Shown here piece after piece: positions 61,677 to 64,000 of a stretch of DNA of 64,000 bases. The DNA lies in contig CM063114.1 in the NCBI GenBank assembly GCA_031841125.1, positions 46,335,574-46,399,573 on the forward strand. Reading direction: 5' to 3'. The stretch's first letter is position 1. Each line of letters starts with the position of its first letter. Made by a program: the position numbers and the translations under genes. Source of the DNA: Acanthococcus lagerstroemiae. Its lineage: Eukaryota; Arthropoda; Insecta; Hemiptera; Eriococcidae. The notes under the pieces are model-generated. The model did not search any database and was not told the DNA's origin. It saw only the letters and a list, made by a program, of their open reading frames with translations.

Positions 61677-61735
61677 TAATGCTCGAAAGGGCGGATTGCA
61701 GGGTTCGGGTTGAGAGCAAAATTAGAAAAGAGATA
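61677..61735 (+). mobile_element. SINE 3' body or shared LINE tail
   Basis: gtaatgctcgaaagggcgg, attgcagggttcgggttgag and agcaaaattagaaaagaga match the 3' part of the SINE at 15693-16160. It directly follows the LINE zinc-knuckle sequence. Either a truncated SINE inserted here or the SINE's 3' end derives from this LINE's tail. Confidence 0.7.
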
Positions 61736-64000
61736 TCTCCCCTATAAAGTCAAGTCAGACGGAGAGCCGTTCCCAACATAAAGATACAAGCAGCTGTGAT
61801 GTGCAGTAGGCAGCCCGGAGCCAAAACAGAAAACACTGTACACTGCCACAGAGCCACCACTGGCTATTCCATGATTTCCTGAATGAGCCCATTGCCAGGT
61901 CAATAGCTACTATTGTTCGTATATGTCATCGTGTAGCTTTGACCATCTCAAAACGTCACGGCGTTACAACAGTTCCATTCATCATTGGCAAGACACCTCA
62001 AGAACTATGTAAGTTGTGCACCAATCTTCTCAAATAATGTCAACGCTAAAAGTGACACAATTTTCCTACAAACAGCCTTAATAGCATTTTTGTACTCGAT
62101 TTCTCAATCTGATACTCGCGAAAGTAATAACAGTTACATACATAATGTAATGTACATAGAGAATATCCAGGATACAAGGTACTCAAATTACTCAAATATT
62201 CAACTTGATGAACTCAAAGTTCTAGAGAGAAAATAATTATTCTTTAACAAACGTTTTCAACTTAACCGGAAATAGTAACCAACAGTATTTCAAGCTCGCA
62301 TCTCGTCCTGAGGAAAACTAGTGGCCACCATTTTATATCGCGTTATCAAAATTATCCAAAAATACGTCTCATATCAAAAATTCATTCTCACACAATGAAC
62401 TAATGTCCTTCAGAAAAGACCCTTTTTAATCCAACTTAACTGCCTGAACAACCAATTTCATTTTACAGTTCGGTAACTGCTAACAAAGCACGGTGAAAAA
62501 ATAAATATATAAAATGATAAAATAAGACAAAAATAAAAATGATTCTTCAATAACATGGCTGCCATGCACGGAAGGTCCATTTTCATTCATCTTTTATTTT
62601 ACACCATACCTTGAGTACCCTTGACTGGAAGTTGTTGAAACTTTTGAAACTCTTTCAAAGTCTAAACTTCTTCAAGATTCTTCAACATTTATCCAAGAGA
62701 ATGTAACACTCGTTGACACTCTGTAATTAGAAACATAGTGTAGAGTTTTTCTGGGGGGTGGGGGAGGTTGTTAAATTCCTGATCTACTCAACTCAAAATT
62801 CCGGAGTATCAAACATTTTCTTTGTATTGACTGGAAAGAAAAAAAAAAAAAAAAAAAAAACGAAATCTCTTTTTTAACTTTTGATCTATCTACTAAAGTT
62901 TTCCAACTCCAGCGGAGGCTTAGGGCAAGGTGCCCTCTCTTAGTTTCGACCCTGTCTCTGATGCTCTTCTAAATATGCCGACAACAAATTGCACAGAATC
63001 TTAAGCAAATTTGAAGTCTCAAAAGAGAATGATTGAGTCTGAAATCTCTCACGAGTCTGGAAGAGTTTGAGAAGTATTTCCAGGAATAACCTCAAACGAG
63101 TTCGAAAAGCTTCAAAAACAGACTTCATCCAGTATGTGGAAGAAGTGAAGCGTTTGAAGCGAAGTAAAAACCTTGAAGAGTTGAAAAGGGTCTTCACTTA
63201 ATCGCCCCTCACACTCTCCCATTTGGCTTTCATTAAAAATTATTATTTTCTGCTTTACGAGGCATGGCGCGAAGGTAATAGAATTTCCTTCGCCACAATA
63301 CGCCGGTCGGGCTTTTGTTTCGGGCCGAAGAAATTGGAAAAATTTACTTTCACTAAAAGGATATATTTACTCGGCTTGCCGTAATGCCGCGTATAACGAC
63401 TGGCCGTAAAAAAATTCACGTTTCCAACGTCTGCGTCTCGCGTCTGAGGACATTTACGCGAATAATCAAGGGCGTTGAAAAATGACATCATTGCTAGATA
63501 AAGTCGAGATTGCGGTATATTCGTGTATAAAGTCGGACATTTCCCCCTCGTGATCGTGAGAATTGACGTGTGTCATCGAGGCGAATAACCGTACCATTAT
63601 CTTTCAGCCGGCGATAAGCCGGCTGGTTACCCTCTGTCTTTGCGTGTGTCGGTGGTAGCATTTTGTAACGCAGGAAGGCGTAACCTTTAAACGTTCGTTT
63701 TTCTTTTTCACCGCAGTCAAACGTGACGGTTGAGTAAGATTATCTTTTTCCTTTATTTGTCAAGTCGGCCTGTGAATGCCAATTACCATAGCGGAAACAG
63801 GTCATACACTGACTTCGTATTTATGTTTCCAAGAAATTCATCATTTTAACGACACGGATACACGGGGTGTTTCACGAATTTCCCCCTTCGTACTTTTTTC
63901 TATTGGGAAACTGGATCACGACGAGACAAATGAGTATCTTCATGGACTAAAAAGCATAGTTTATTTCAGGATGTGAAAATTTCCCCTGCCGGCAAAGGAG
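61736..64000. other. Gene-free stretch, CpG-rich at right
   Basis: 61740-63190 is AT-rich with a G tract (62753-62766) and an A run (62839-62860). 63060-63180 has degenerate gaagaagtgaagcg words. 63200-64000 is CpG-rich and repeat-poor, presumed host. Short frames at 63255-63491 and 63776-63976 have no family resemblance. No RNA gene recognised. Confidence 0.45.

Overview
This is a transposon-dominated stretch of a eukaryotic nuclear genome, almost certainly an arthropod and most likely an insect. The evidence is the mixture of element families: RTE-, Jockey- and R1-type non-LTR retrotransposons, Ty3/Gypsy LTR elements, mariner and hAT DNA transposons, a tRNA-headed SINE and several MITE-like elements. 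The order cannot be fixed from this sequence. There is no bacterial or organellar gene, no rRNA gene, no intact tRNA gene and no CRISPR array.

Layout. 0-8 kb: a long foldback palindrome, a decayed LINE, a nearly complete but broken RTE element on the minus strand and a second LINE piece on the plus strand. 7.8-11.3 kb: a mariner relic, then a 2-kb hAT element with a perfect 8-bp target duplication that was itself hit by a palindromic mariner. 11.4-20.5 kb: TIR elements with 8-bp target duplications, a tRNA-derived SINE and a Jockey tail. 20.7-23.3 kb: a Foldback-like element with long subrepeat-filled inverted arms and a 9-bp target duplication. 23-33 kb: hAT-type MITEs, nested elements, a short palindrome and a retroposon with a 15-bp target duplication. 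33.9-38.2 kb: a complete Ty3/Gypsy element with identical LTRs and one uninterrupted 1270-codon gag-pol frame, the only clearly intact long coding region. 40-42 kb: an inverted segmental copy of the hAT/mariner block. 42-49 kb: LINE fragments and a Ty3 element with inverted LTR pieces, inserted in a LINE. 52-57 kb: two more RTE pieces, a frameshifted Ty3 pol and a mariner relic. 60-61.7 kb: a LINE RNase H region split by a retroposon.

Host content is sparse. The best host-gene candidate is a first coding exon at 50532-50625 with a hydrophobic signal-anchor and a strong splice donor, about 0.45 kb downstream of a TATA-like box. Between the transposons lie CpG-rich low-repeat segments (around 12.0-12.7, 18.4-18.7, 26.3-27.1, 38.2-39.0, 43.0-43.9, 49.8-51.3, 57.5-58.9 and 63.2-64.0 kb) that look like the older chromosomal substrate, plausibly intron or intergenic DNA of a large gene.

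The value of the window is the nesting. Target duplications fix the order of several events, and four structures deserve follow-up: the Foldback-like element, the palindromic mariner inside the hAT, the Ty3 element with inverted LTR ends, and a retroposon family with a constant 5' end but variable 3' ends.
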